Assembly: GCF_900538275.1 (NCBI RefSeq) | Contig: NZ_LR130778.1 | Location: forward strand, 2,228,001-2,292,000 | Direction of reading: 5' to 3' | Source of the DNA: Petrocella atlantisensis | GTDB taxonomy: Bacteria > Bacillota > Clostridia > Lachnospirales > Vallitaleaceae | Length of the DNA: 64,000 nt | Part shown: one piece after another, positions 7,967 through 16,279 of the stretch | Position numbering within the stretch: the first letter of the stretch is position 1 | Layout of the letters: every line of letters begins with the position of its first letter | Notes under the pieces: model-generated | Seen by the model: the letters and a program-made list of their open reading frames with translations, nothing else | Database searches by the model: none | What the model was told of the DNA's origin: nothing | Translations under genes and position numbers: made by a program

Positions 7967-8328
7967 ATGGTTAAAAAGAAAATGAACATGGAGGCTGCTT
8001 TAGCGCATTGGGGGGGTCCAAAGCTTTATTTGATACATTAATTGATGGTTTCTATAATCAATATAGGCATGTAGATAAAGACATTAAGAAACTGTTAGAG
8101 ACGGGTAACCAAGAGGATGCCCGTCTTTTAGCACATAGTATCAAAGGTCTTAGTGGTAATTTAGGCGCTATGGAACTAGTAGAAAAATCTAAAGCATTAG
8201 AAGTAGCCATTGAAGCGGATTTAGACACGAAGGCATCGGATTTAAAGGCTTTTTCAAAAGCGTTAAAAGATGTGTTAGAGGAGATTGTTGTTCTCTTGGA
8301 TGCTGTAGAGGCCACTTATAAAGAATAA
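7967..8328 (+). pseudogene. Single-domain histidine phosphotransfer (Hpt) protein, frameshifted at a 7-G run
   Basis: A GAGGGGTG ribosome site and ATG at 7967 open a frame (MVKKKMNMEAALAHWGG) that falls out of phase at a run of seven G (8010-8016) and stops at 8041. The rest of an Hpt domain continues in the -1 frame to 8328, with the phosphoacceptor motif HSIKGLSGNLGA. Adding one G joins the halves into ALAHWGGSKALFDTLIDGF, which is the usual Hpt N-terminus. The intact protein of about 120 residues would relay phosphate between a hybrid sensor kinase and a response regulator. The shift may be a mutation, phase variation, programmed slippage or a sequencing error. Confidence 0.8.
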
Positions 8329-8359
8329 ATATAAAGTTGAGAGGAAGCCTGGAATAAAT

Positions 8360-9070
8360 ATGAAAGACTATATTGTTATAGACATTGAGACGACAGGCTT
8401 GCATCCGGATTATGCTAGAATAATAGAAATAGGAGCGGCCAAAGTCATAGACGACCAAACTGTAGCTGTCTTTAATATGTTGGTCAATCCTGAAGTAGCC
8501 ATACCGGAAAATATCATCAATCTTACAGGCATCACGAATGAGATGGTTGTTGATGCACCTATAATTAGTCAAGTTATGCCAATGTTTTTATTATTTTGCG
8601 AAGATTTACCAATTTTGGGACATAATATACCATTTGACTTTTCATTTCTCAAAACAAACGCTATGCGGTTGAACTTGCATTTCGAAAAAAATGCATTGGA
8701 TACTTTGTTATTGTCCAGACAGTATATGGACTATCAAAATAGCTATAGTTTAAGTCATCTTTTAAAGTTTTGTTCAATAAACAGAGAAAACGCTCATAGG
8801 GCTTTGGATGATGCACTTGCGACCCATGAGCTTTTTCAAATCATTAAGCATAAATATATGGATACCCATAAGGTGATTGAACTTAGACCCAGTCCTTTGA
8901 TGTGGAAGCCCAAAAAACAATCACCAATGACGGATAAACAAAGAAAATTTTTGTTAAGTTTAATGAATAAACATAAAGTTGCTTTAGATTTTGATCTAGA
9001 TGCATTGACCAAGAGTGAAGCCAGTCAAAGAATTGATGGCTTGATTGGTCAATATGGCAAAGGCTATTAA
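8360..9070 (+). CDS. DnaQ-like DEDDh 3'-5' exonuclease
   Basis: An exonuclease domain over about residues 1-170 with the three Exo motifs: DIETTG (two acidic metal ligands), GHNIPFDFSFL, and HRALDDALAT holding the His and last Asp. It resembles the epsilon proofreading subunit of DNA polymerase III, but standalone copies like this may act in repair. The C-terminal 60 residues (SPMTDKQRKFLLSL, LTKSEASQRIDGLIG) look like a small helical domain often attached to nucleic-acid enzymes. The stop overlaps the convergent gene by 4 bp. Confidence 0.88.
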   Translation: MKDYIVIDIETTGLHPDYARIIEIGAAKVIDDQTVAVFNMLVNPEVAIPENIINLTGITNEMVVDAPIISQVMPMFLLFCEDLPILGHNIPFDFSFLKTNAMRLNLHFEKNALDTLLLSRQYMDYQNSYSLSHLLKFCSINRENAHRALDDALATHELFQIIKHKYMDTHKVIELRPSPLMWKPKKQSPMTDKQRKFLLSLMNKHKVALDFDLDALTKSEASQRIDGLIGQYGKGY

Positions 9071-9708
9071 TTTGTTTCTTTACCCTGTTTGATTTGATCT
9101 AATTCTTTTAGAAGCTTGGTTTTTGTTAATGTATTAAGATTCTTGGCGATTTCATAAAGATGAGCGATAGCATCCTCTTGTTGATGTCTTTTGTAGATGG
9201 TGGCTAATAGCGTGTAATTACCGCTGATATCAGTACCTACTGTAAGGCCTTCCTCGAGATACTGTCTTGCCAAGTCTTCTTGACCTGCTGCAAATAGACC
9301 TTTAGCGAGTGAGTGAAGGGTCTTGATATATTGAACATAGTTATTTTCATAAGCCTCAATGGTGGTTATAGTAGCGGTGCCAAATTGAAGTCTTATATCT
9401 GCATTGTCCAGATCTTGAAAATTAACCATAGGTTTTTGGGACAAGTCGAAGACGTATTTTTGTTGACGATAGAGATCCGGCGCTTGTATTTTATCAAAAA
9501 AAGCCGAATCCATTTTAAGATTTGAAGATAATGAAGTCTGTATATAGTCACTAGGATTTAAATCACGTTTTCTTACCACAAGGGAGGAAGCTTCCCTTTT
9601 CCAAAAAGCATCGTGTGCAGCATCTTCTATTTTTGAGCCCTTTTTAAGGTGATGCCTAAAGATAAAAATACCTATTATGAACCATACAAAAAAAATGGGA
9701 AATGCCAT
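9067..9708 (-). CDS. Membrane-anchored protein with TPR-like C-terminus, function unknown
   Basis: A 213-residue protein. Residues 1-20 (MAFPIFFVWFIIGIFIFRHH) form one transmembrane segment. The middle is polar, and the C-terminal half is helical with alanine- and leucine-spaced repeats (AKGLFAAGQEDLARQYLEEG, NYTLLATIYKRHQQEDAIAH) that look like two or three tetratricopeptide repeats, a protein-binding fold. The chosen ATG at 9708 has an AAAGGA ribosome site; the frame extends 11 residues further up. It converges on the exonuclease gene. I do not recognise a named family. Confidence 0.7.
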   Translation of the reverse strand: MAFPIFFVWFIIGIFIFRHHLKKGSKIEDAAHDAFWKREASSLVVRKRDLNPSDYIQTSLSSNLKMDSAFFDKIQAPDLYRQQKYVFDLSQKPMVNFQDLDNADIRLQFGTATITTIEAYENNYVQYIKTLHSLAKGLFAAGQEDLARQYLEEGLTVGTDISGNYTLLATIYKRHQQEDAIAHLYEIAKNLNTLTKTKLLKELDQIKQGKETN

Positions 9709-9737
9709 ATGATTATATCCTTTCTTAGCAAAGCGAG

Positions 9738-9844
9738 GCACAACTTCTTGTGCTCTAGGAAAGTTTTGATTTAGCTAAGCGTCAAGGAACTTTCCTGCCG
9801 GAACAATTTGCAAGCAAACCGTCACGAAGTCAACTTCTTGTGCT
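9738..9844. repeat. Pair of 14-bp direct repeats with two hairpins, in the 9709-9943 intergenic stretch
   Basis: CAACTTCTTGTGCT occurs at 9741-9754 and 9831-9844, exactly 90 bp apart. The first copy forms a perfect hairpin GCACAA-CTTC-TTGTGC (9738-9753). Between the copies AGGAAAGTT (9757-9765) pairs with AACTTTCCT (9788-9796). This is the leader region of the minus-strand gene ending at 9067, and the second copy abuts the -35 box of the small plus-strand gene at 9944. Nothing else was recognised in the stretch. Confidence 0.6.
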
Positions 9845-9872
9845 TGAGTTTATTTGTTATTTCCATTATAAT
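9844..9872 (+). promoter_or_regulatory. Promoter for the small membrane protein gene
   Basis: TTGAGT (9844-9849), 17-bp spacer and TATAAT (9867-9872), giving a leader of about 65 nt to the ATG at 9944. Confidence 0.6.
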
Positions 9873-9943
9873 ATAATTATTGAATGGTGAACAGTCAAAG
9901 CATGTAAACCAAATATAAACGTTTCAGAATTGGAGTGAACAGA

Positions 9944-10045
9944 ATGTTTTTTCAGAACCGAAAGCTAATTAAAAAAGTGAGTATCGTGGTATCCTTAGTC
10001 ATCGTATTGAGTTTGGTACTTTCAGCTGTAGCATCTTATTTATAA
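9944..10045 (+). CDS. 33-residue single-span membrane protein (DUF4044/Prli42-like)
   Basis: This ORF reads MFFQNRKLIKKVSIVVSLVI followed by VLSLVLSAVASYL: a short basic cytoplasmic head, one transmembrane helix and almost no tail. A GGAGTG ribosome site lies 6 nt before the ATG, a near-consensus promoter is upstream and an intrinsic terminator directly follows, so it is a complete small transcription unit. Size and layout match Prli42, the stressosome-tethering miniprotein of Listeria, and the related clostridial DUF4044 proteins. The family assignment is from memory of the pattern and needs a profile search. Confidence 0.66.
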   Translation: MFFQNRKLIKKVSIVVSLVIVLSLVLSAVASYL

Positions 10046-10065
10046 TGACTTTAGAACTATAAATG

Positions 10066-10113
10066 AATACATCTAACCATGGATAAGTATCTAGGGTATA
10101 GGTGTATTTTTTT
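10066..10113 (+). terminator. Intrinsic terminator after the small membrane protein gene
   Basis: AATACATCTA (10066-10075) pairs with TAGGTGTATT (10099-10108) with one G-T pair, then T residues to 10113. Confidence 0.72.
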
Positions 10114-10160
10114 CTTGCTTTTATAGATACCTTATGATAGTATATCAATATAACAACACA

Positions 10161-10176
10161 TAGTATTGATTACTAC
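10161..10176. promoter_or_regulatory. Palindromic operator candidate before the hemolysin III gene
   Basis: TAGTATTGATTACTAC carries half sites TAGTA and TACTA around 5 bp. The same 16 bases occur, reversed, at 44757-44772 in front of the fatty acid desaturase. The half-site pattern TAGTA-N5-TACTA resembles FapR operators of Gram-positive lipid regulons, though the centre differs. Confidence 0.6.
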
Positions 10177-10193
10177 ATAGGAGGCGTAATGAT

Positions 10194-10829
10194 ATGAAAG
10201 TTAAAGATCCAATCAGTGCATTAACGCATCTAATAGGTGCTGTATTAGCATGTATAGCAGCAGCCACTTTAATTATAAAAGCAATTGAAGTTGGCTCCAT
10301 GACATACATCATTACTTTTACAATATTTGGACTTAGTCTCATACTGCTTTATACAGCTAGCACGGTATATCATATCATTGATCAACCTGAAAGCTTAAGA
10401 CGTAAGTACAAACGCATTGATCATATGATGATTTTTATACTAATTGCAGGTACTTATACCCCTATTTGTCTCATCTCGCTAAAAGGCACCTTAGGTGTCA
10501 TCTTGTTGGTGGTTATATGGGGGATTGCCATAGCCGGTATCATTATGAAAGCATTCTGGTTAGATGCACCTAGATGGTTGACCACAGGCATGTATCTTCT
10601 AATGGGTTGGCTCGTTATTGTTGCCATCTATCCTGTATTCAAAGCTATGCCACAAGAAGGATTCAGATGGTTGGTCGCAGGTGGCATCACCTATACCATT
10701 GGTGGTATTATCTATGGACTTAAGTGGCCACTAAAGCATCGTAAATGGTTTGGATTTCATGAGTTGTTTCATCTGTTTGTCATGGGCGGTAGTGCATGTC
10801 ACTATGTACTGATGATGGGATACGTATAA
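10194..10829 (+). CDS. Hemolysin III / PAQR family membrane protein
   Basis: A 211-residue protein with seven predicted transmembrane helices. It carries the PAQR/CREST-like residues: Ser and His in YTASTVYH, Asp in KRIDHMMIF, and the C-terminal HELFHLFVMGGSACHY with a metal-binding HxxxH. The family includes bacterial YqfA/hemolysin III proteins and eukaryotic adiponectin receptors, which are linked to membrane lipid homeostasis and proposed to be zinc hydrolases. A TAGGAGG ribosome site precedes the ATG. It stands alone between two terminators, and an operator-like palindrome lies about 20 bp upstream of its start. Confidence 0.9.
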   Translation: MKVKDPISALTHLIGAVLACIAAATLIIKAIEVGSMTYIITFTIFGLSLILLYTASTVYHIIDQPESLRRKYKRIDHMMIFILIAGTYTPICLISLKGTLGVILLVVIWGIAIAGIIMKAFWLDAPRWLTTGMYLLMGWLVIVAIYPVFKAMPQEGFRWLVAGGITYTIGGIIYGLKWPLKHRKWFGFHELFHLFVMGGSACHYVLMMGYV

Positions 10830-10856
10830 GAAAGAGATGCGAAAGCATCAATATAC

Positions 10857-10910
10857 AGAAGGCGTAGCGTCGTTTTATTAAGATAAGACGATACTACGTC
10901 TTCTTTATGT
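10857..10910 (+). terminator. Terminator after the hemolysin III gene
   Basis: A long imperfect stem: AGAAGGCGTAGCGTCGT (10857-10873) against ACGATACTACGTCTTCT (10888-10904), followed by a T-rich tract. Confidence 0.75.
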
Positions 10911-10943
10911 TTTTATTAATGAAAGTAGAAGTATGAGCAATGC

Positions 10944-10972
10944 TTGACAAATCCCATTCACTATATTATAAA
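10944..10972 (+). promoter_or_regulatory. Promoter of the LacI-type regulator gene
   Basis: TTGACA (10944-10949), 17-bp spacer, TATAAA (10967-10972). A short inverted repeat TAGC/GCTA follows at 10978-10991 and could be an autoregulatory site, but it is weak. Confidence 0.65.
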
Positions 10973-11010
10973 GGTAGTAGCAAACTCGCTAAAATGAAGG
11001 TGGAACAAAT

Positions 11011-12018
11011 ATGAATATATATGATGTGGCTAAGTTGTCGAATGTTTCTATAGCAACTGTTTCAAGAGTTATAAACAATAAACCGGGTGTTAGTGCGGCC
11101 GCTAGAGAAAGAGTGCTAAAGGCGATTGAAGAGACAGGTTTTAGACCCAACCAGATTGCTAAAAGCCTGACAAATAATAAAACCAATATCTTGGGTATTG
11201 TTATGCCAGGGATGAATAATTATTATAGTGACCGAATTGACGCCATAAACAAGGTTTGTAAACAACGGGGTTATGGACTGATGATTACGGCCAATTACAA
11301 GGATAACAACTCAACTGAAGAAGATATTGCTAATTTTAACCTCTTATATGAAAAAAGAGTGGATGGTATTATTTATTTTCCTACTAATGTGATGCAGGAA
11401 CATATTGATATTATTAAACATATTCGCAAAAAAATGCCAGTGGTAATTACGGATAAAGAAATAAGAGACCTTAGACTACCATGTGTGATTCAGGATTTTG
11501 TGTCACCTACTCAGGAGGTCATGGATTATTTCATTAAAAATCAACATAAAAAGATTGCTTTTATTAAAGGTTCCTCCTATGATCAGTCAAACGAAGCGCG
11601 TTTAGAAGCCTATAAGGTTGCTTTGGAAAAAGCAGGACTAACCTACGATGAGGGCCTAGTTGCTGAAGGTGCTTATTCCGTTGATTCAGGTTATGAGGCT
11701 ATGTTGGAGATTTTCACACGCTGTAAAGATATGCCAACAGCAGTCTTTGCTGCTAATGATCATATGGCTATAGGTGCTATGAAGGCGCTTAAGGATAAAG
11801 GCATCAAATTACCTATGGAAATAGAAATCATTGGCTATGATGACATAGAATTTGCAAAGTATGTGACCCCTAGTTTATCAACAGTGAGGGTGGAACAATA
11901 TGTCATGGGGAAACTTGCAGCAACGATGCTGATTGATTTAATTGAAGGCGATTTAAAAGACCACCATGAGATGACCATGGGCTTTGAAATTATACATAGA
12001 GAAAGTACGAAAGTATAA
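11011..12018 (+). CDS. LacI family transcriptional regulator
   Basis: A 335-residue repressor. The N-terminal LacI helix-turn-helix reads MNIYDVAKLSNVSIATVSRV, then the hinge helix (RERVLKAIEETGFRPNQIAK), then a periplasmic-binding-protein-like sugar-sensing domain (ILGIVMPG, VDGIIYFP, AVFAANDHMAIGAMKAL, IEIIGYDDIEFA). It has its own promoter and an AAGGTGG ribosome site. No sugar transport or catabolic genes lie beside it, and the nearest candidate, the GH13 enzyme, is 4 kb away, so its target is unknown. Confidence 0.93.
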   Translation: MNIYDVAKLSNVSIATVSRVINNKPGVSAAARERVLKAIEETGFRPNQIAKSLTNNKTNILGIVMPGMNNYYSDRIDAINKVCKQRGYGLMITANYKDNNSTEEDIANFNLLYEKRVDGIIYFPTNVMQEHIDIIKHIRKKMPVVITDKEIRDLRLPCVIQDFVSPTQEVMDYFIKNQHKKIAFIKGSSYDQSNEARLEAYKVALEKAGLTYDEGLVAEGAYSVDSGYEAMLEIFTRCKDMPTAVFAANDHMAIGAMKALKDKGIKLPMEIEIIGYDDIEFAKYVTPSLSTVRVEQYVMGKLAATMLIDLIEGDLKDHHEMTMGFEIIHRESTKV

Positions 12019-12099
12019 CAATTTTGGGTTGTTATTGTGTATAATAGTTTTAGAGTTTCAAATAGGCATGATCGTGATAATTAGAAAGTTAGGTGACCA

Positions 12100-13830
12100 A
12101 TGAAGCATTTATTGATTGGCATTAATGCAAAGTTTATACATTCCAACCTTGCCATACGTTATATACAAGCTTATGGTGAAAAAAAGGGATTAACCATAGA
12201 GTATTGTGAATATACCATTAACCAGTCTTTGGACTATATATTAGATGAAATCATTAAGCAGGAACCGAATGTTGTCGGATTTTCCTGCTATTTGTGGAAT
12301 ATAGAGATCATCGTGAAGTTGTTTCAAATGATACGTCAGATTCGTCCGAAAATGCTGATTGTCTTAGGGGGGCCTGAAGTATCCTATAATCCAGTTACGT
12401 GGATGACGACTTATCCGGAAATAGATTATGTTATCTCTGGAGAGGGCGAGATATCTACTGTTGATTTATTCACGTGTCTTGAAAAGGGTCATGACGACGC
12501 ATTAGAGCAGGTTGGTAGCTTATGCTATAGAGACGAAGATCGAATCAAACAAAACCATCAAGTACCGCCTATGTCGATGGCGGAAGTTCCCTTTGCTTAT
12601 AAGAAAGACCTTTTGGGACTTGAACATAGAATTATCTATTATGAAACTTCAAGAGGATGTCCTTTTAATTGCGAGTATTGTCTTTCTTCTATTGAGAAAG
12701 GTGTACGCTTTAGGCCGCTTAATAGGGTCTTTGAGGAACTTCAATTTTTCTTAGATCAAGGTGTTTTACAGGTTAAATTTGTAGATCGTACCTTTAACGC
12801 AAAAAAAAGCCACAGCATGGCCATATGGTCTTATTTGAAGGACCATGATAATGGAAAAACAAATTTTCACTTTGAAATCACGGCAGACTTACTGGACGAA
12901 GCCGAAATTCTTTTTCTAGAAACTGTTAGGACAGGTTTGTTTCAATTTGAGATTGGTGTTCAGTCGACCAATTATGAAACCATTGTGGATATTAATAGAC
13001 AGACTGATTTTGAAATGTTAAAAAAGCGGGTATTGAGCCTGAAAGCAAATGGTAATATTCACCTCCATTTGGATTTGATTGCCGGATTACCAAAAGAAAC
13101 CTACTTGGCTTTTGGAAAATCTTTCAATGATGTTATGGCGATTAGGCCGGAACAATTACAATTAGGATTTCTTAAAGTACTAAAAGGCTCTAAAATAGAC
13201 AAAAAACAAGAAACTTATGGCATCGTAAGCAGGAAGCATCCACCCTATGAAGTTCTAAAGACACGAGAAATGAGCTATGAAGATCTTAGAAGACTTAAAG
13301 ATATAGAAGTGCTACTTGAATATTATTACAACAGCGGACAGTTTTCTAATAGCATAGCCTATCTTATGGATTTATATGACCATCCTTTTGCTTTTTTTGA
13401 AGATTTACGTGCATACTGGGAAGCGGGTGGGTTGCATCATATCAAACATCATAAAATCAAGTTCTATGACCTTTTATATGAATTTGGTAAAAAAGCGTCA
13501 AAAGTGGACGAAGACCATTTGTCACAGTGGTTGATTCATGATCTATGCTTACAAGAAAAGCCAAAGAAATGGCCGGACTTTGCTCATGTCAAAGATGGAT
13601 TGTTATCGGAAGTAAAGAATTTCTATCAGAGTGAGGATTACTCGGATAGTCTTTTTAAAGCCTATGAGGGCTACAACACCAAACAAATCATGCGCATGAC
13701 CCATGTAGAACGGTATGATTTTAACCCACTTGAAGGACCAAAGGATAACGTGGTTAGCTACATATTTTATAACTACAAAATGAGAGACAAGATGACAGGA
13801 CAGGCAATAGCCACCAGAATCAGGTTATAG
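12100..13830 (+). CDS. B12-binding radical SAM protein (DUF4080 family)
   Basis: A 576-residue protein. Residues 1-130 form a cobalamin-binding Rossmann-like domain (INAKFIHSNLAIRY, VVGFSCYLWN, LGGPEVSYNP, VISGEGE). A radical SAM core follows with the 4Fe-4S motif CPFNCEYC in SRGCPFNCEYCLSS near residue 190 and HLDLIAGLPKET further on. The C-terminus is the DUF4080 type. Members are annotated as anaerobic methyltransferases or related SAM enzymes, but the substrate is not known. It starts a tight run with nth, udk and the dehydrogenase (gaps of 17 bp or less than 25 bp, one overlap). Confidence 0.9.
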   Translation: MKHLLIGINAKFIHSNLAIRYIQAYGEKKGLTIEYCEYTINQSLDYILDEIIKQEPNVVGFSCYLWNIEIIVKLFQMIRQIRPKMLIVLGGPEVSYNPVTWMTTYPEIDYVISGEGEISTVDLFTCLEKGHDDALEQVGSLCYRDEDRIKQNHQVPPMSMAEVPFAYKKDLLGLEHRIIYYETSRGCPFNCEYCLSSIEKGVRFRPLNRVFEELQFFLDQGVLQVKFVDRTFNAKKSHSMAIWSYLKDHDNGKTNFHFEITADLLDEAEILFLETVRTGLFQFEIGVQSTNYETIVDINRQTDFEMLKKRVLSLKANGNIHLHLDLIAGLPKETYLAFGKSFNDVMAIRPEQLQLGFLKVLKGSKIDKKQETYGIVSRKHPPYEVLKTREMSYEDLRRLKDIEVLLEYYYNSGQFSNSIAYLMDLYDHPFAFFEDLRAYWEAGGLHHIKHHKIKFYDLLYEFGKKASKVDEDHLSQWLIHDLCLQEKPKKWPDFAHVKDGLLSEVKNFYQSEDYSDSLFKAYEGYNTKQIMRMTHVERYDFNPLEGPKDNVVSYIFYNYKMRDKMTGQAIATRIRL

Positions 13831-13847
13831 AGCCTTATAGGTGACGT

Positions 13848-14531
13848 ATGATAGACAAGAAGAGAATGGAAAGAATTCTAGATCAGTTGGACGAGGTATA
13901 TGGTAAGGAGCATGTCTGCTATTTGAATAATGAAAATGACTGGCAACTCTTAATTGCAACCCAATTAAGTGCCCAGTGTACGGATGATCGTGTCAATATG
14001 GTCACGCCGGCCTTGTTTGAAGAATTTGATTCTGTGCAGGCTTTTGCAGAGGCGGATATTCGTAATATTGAAAAAGCCATACATTCAACCGGCTTTTATA
14101 GAAACAAAGCGAAAAATATACAAGCCTGTTGCCAACTGCTCCTCACCAAACATGGTGGTAAGGTTCCTGTGGATATTGATGCACTAACGGCCCTGCCGGG
14201 TGTTGGTAGAAAAACGGCCAATGTCGTATTGGGGCACAAATATAATATTCCGGCGATTGTTGTAGATACTCATGTTAAGAGAATATCTAACAAATTGGGA
14301 TTTACGGAATTCACCGACCCTGTTAAAATAGAGTTTGATTTAATGGGAAAAATACCAAAAGAGCATTGGCTCAGATACAATACACAGATTATCGCTCATG
14401 GGCGTACCTTGTGTACAGCTCGTTCACCAAAATGTGAGCAATGCTTTTTGCTTAAGGATTGCCCCGGTGGACTTTATGAACTGTACTCGAGAATCGTTAA
14501 GAACGAAGGATGGGCAAAGGAGAAAGAATGA
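13848..14531 (+). CDS. nth: Endonuclease III
   Basis: A 227-residue base-excision repair glycosylase/AP lyase for oxidised pyrimidines. Shows the SAQCTDDRVN region, the helix-hairpin-helix LPGVGRKTANVVLG with the catalytic Lys, the catalytic Asp in VVDTHVKRISNK, and the C-terminal 4Fe-4S cluster CTARSPKCEQCFLLKDC with the classical C-x6-C-x2-C-x5-C spacing. It overlaps udk by 4 bp (ATGA). Confidence 0.97.
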   Translation: MIDKKRMERILDQLDEVYGKEHVCYLNNENDWQLLIATQLSAQCTDDRVNMVTPALFEEFDSVQAFAEADIRNIEKAIHSTGFYRNKAKNIQACCQLLLTKHGGKVPVDIDALTALPGVGRKTANVVLGHKYNIPAIVVDTHVKRISNKLGFTEFTDPVKIEFDLMGKIPKEHWLRYNTQIIAHGRTLCTARSPKCEQCFLLKDCPGGLYELYSRIVKNEGWAKEKE

Positions 14532-15151
14532 TGAAGCAACCTATTGTGATTGGAATCGCAGGTGGTACGGGATCCGGAAAAACGACTGTAGTTAATAGGC
14601 TTAAGGAAGTGGTGGGTAATGAAGTTGTTACCCTTACCCATGATTATTACTATAAGGCGAATGAGGATAAACCTTTTGAAGTGCGAAGTAAAATGAATTA
14701 TGATCACCCATATGCCTTCGATACGGATATGATGGTGGCAGACATACAAACTTTAAAAGCGGGGTTTGCGATTGAACATCCTGTATACGACTTTATGAAT
14801 CACACAAGGGCCAAGGAAACAGTCCATGTAGAACCGAAGAGAGTCATTATAGTTGAAGGCATCCTGATTTTTGAGCACAAGTCTCTTAGGGAGCTGTTAG
14901 ATATGAAGATATTTGTAGACACAGATGCAGATGTTAGAATTATTAGACGTCTGGTGAGAGATGTAAAAGAACGGGGTAGAAGCATGGATTCTGTCATCGA
15001 GCAGTATCTCACTACTGTCAAGATTATGCATGAAGAATTTGTAGAACCTTCAAAGAAGCACGCAGACATTATCGTGCCTGAAGGTGGTTATAACAAAGTG
15101 GCTCTGTCTATGATTAGAGACCGTATTAGAACCTTATTGGTAGAACAATAA
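14528..15151 (+). CDS. udk: Uridine kinase
   Basis: Phosphorylates uridine and cytidine in pyrimidine salvage. Walker A is GIAGGTGSGKTTV near the N-terminus, followed by THDYYYKAN, NYDHPYAFD and VEGILIFEHKSLRELLDMKI, all usual for Udk. The start at 14528 overlaps the nth stop and has an AAGGAGA ribosome site; the frame opens six residues earlier at 14510. About 207 residues, the family norm. Confidence 0.95.
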   Translation: MMKQPIVIGIAGGTGSGKTTVVNRLKEVVGNEVVTLTHDYYYKANEDKPFEVRSKMNYDHPYAFDTDMMVADIQTLKAGFAIEHPVYDFMNHTRAKETVHVEPKRVIIVEGILIFEHKSLRELLDMKIFVDTDADVRIIRRLVRDVKERGRSMDSVIEQYLTTVKIMHEEFVEPSKKHADIIVPEGGYNKVALSMIRDRIRTLLVEQ

Positions 15152-15172
15152 AGGGATAAAGGAAGGTGACTT

Positions 15173-16147
15173 ATGAAAATTCAAAGAAATAAAGTAGTGA
15201 TCATTGGTGCAGGTCAAGTGGGTTCAGCAGTACTGTCAACTTTGCTTTCATCGGGTTCTTTGGCGGAGATTGTCATAATTGATAAAAATGAAAAGAAAGC
15301 ATACGGAGAGGCTCTTGATGGTTCGCATTCCACTGCTTTTGCCTATAGTCCTAACATTAAGGTGAAACAAGGTACTTATGAGGATTGTGAAGATGCCAGT
15401 ATCATTGTTGTAACAGCTGGACCGAGTGCTAAGCCGGATGAAGTGGTTGACCGAATCGCCTTAGCTCAGAAGAACATTGAAGTGGTAAAGGAAGTCATGG
15501 AACAGATTATTACCTACACCATGGACGCTATTATTATTATGGTTTCCAACCCGGTGGATATTTTAACCTATTACGCACAAAATTATTTTGGTTACCCGGT
15601 TGAAAAAATATTCGGTACTGGGACCACTTTAGATACAGCTAGGTTTAGACGTATTCTAGGACAAAAATATTTGGTGGACACAAAAAATGTCCATGGGTAT
15701 ATCCTAGGTGAGCACGGTAAAACAGCCTTTGCAACATGGAGTAGTTCGAATATTGCAGGCGTACCTATAGATGACTTCGATATTATTTATGATGATGTGC
15801 CACTGGATAAAGAGGCCATTGTAGAAGAAGTAAAACAGGTTGGTTATGAAATTCTTATTAATAAAGGCTATACCAATATCGGGATTGCTAAAAGTGTGGA
15901 CCGTATCATTCAAGCCATATTAATCAACGAATTAAGCGTTCTGCCCTTGTCTACAACACTTACAGGAGAGTATGGTATTGAGGATGTCGCGCTTAGCCTT
16001 CCATGTATTGTTACCAAAGATGGTATCGGTAGACGATTGGAAGTACCCCTTAGTGTTGATGAGACGTCAAAACTCAGAGCTTCTGCTGATTTCTTAAGAG
16101 AAACTTTTAAGAAAACATACAAAGGTCCAGAACCTAAAAAAGTATAA
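15173..16147 (+). CDS. Lactate/malate-type 2-hydroxyacid dehydrogenase with an atypical substrate loop
   Basis: A 324-residue NAD-dependent dehydrogenase of the L-LDH/MDH fold. Visible are the Rossmann loop GAGQVGSAV (residues 12-20), the NAD-binding IIDKNEKKA, VSNPVDILTYY, the signature GTGTTLDTARFR with the catalytic Asp and substrate Arg, and the catalytic His in ILGEHGKT. The mobile loop that sets substrate choice reads TAGPSAKPDEVVDR (81-94): the Gln typical of lactate enzymes is absent and the Arg is displaced. It may act on lactate or a longer 2-keto acid. An AAGGAAGGTG ribosome site precedes it. Confidence 0.82.
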   Translation: MKIQRNKVVIIGAGQVGSAVLSTLLSSGSLAEIVIIDKNEKKAYGEALDGSHSTAFAYSPNIKVKQGTYEDCEDASIIVVTAGPSAKPDEVVDRIALAQKNIEVVKEVMEQIITYTMDAIIIMVSNPVDILTYYAQNYFGYPVEKIFGTGTTLDTARFRRILGQKYLVDTKNVHGYILGEHGKTAFATWSSSNIAGVPIDDFDIIYDDVPLDKEAIVEEVKQVGYEILINKGYTNIGIAKSVDRIIQAILINELSVLPLSTTLTGEYGIEDVALSLPCIVTKDGIGRRLEVPLSVDETSKLRASADFLRETFKKTYKGPEPKKV

Positions 16148-16193
16148 ATACTTCAATTTTATGACTGTTCATGTAAAGATATGGCTGGAAAAG

Positions 16194-16222
16194 TTGTAAA
16201 TCAGACAGCTTTCATATACAAT
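16194..16222 (+). promoter_or_regulatory. Promoter of the GH13 gene
   Basis: TTGTAA (16194-16199), 17-bp spacer, TACAAT (16217-16222). Confidence 0.5.
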
Positions 16223-16279
16223 GTACTTTATGTGATGAGGATACGAGATATAAACCGAAAGGAGGCTGGATGACATTTA

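Noticed and set aside
10978-10991. TAGC/GCTA inverted repeat as a LacI operator
   Set aside because: Arms are only 4 bp and the centre does not show the CG-centred pattern of LacI-family sites; too weak to call as a feature.
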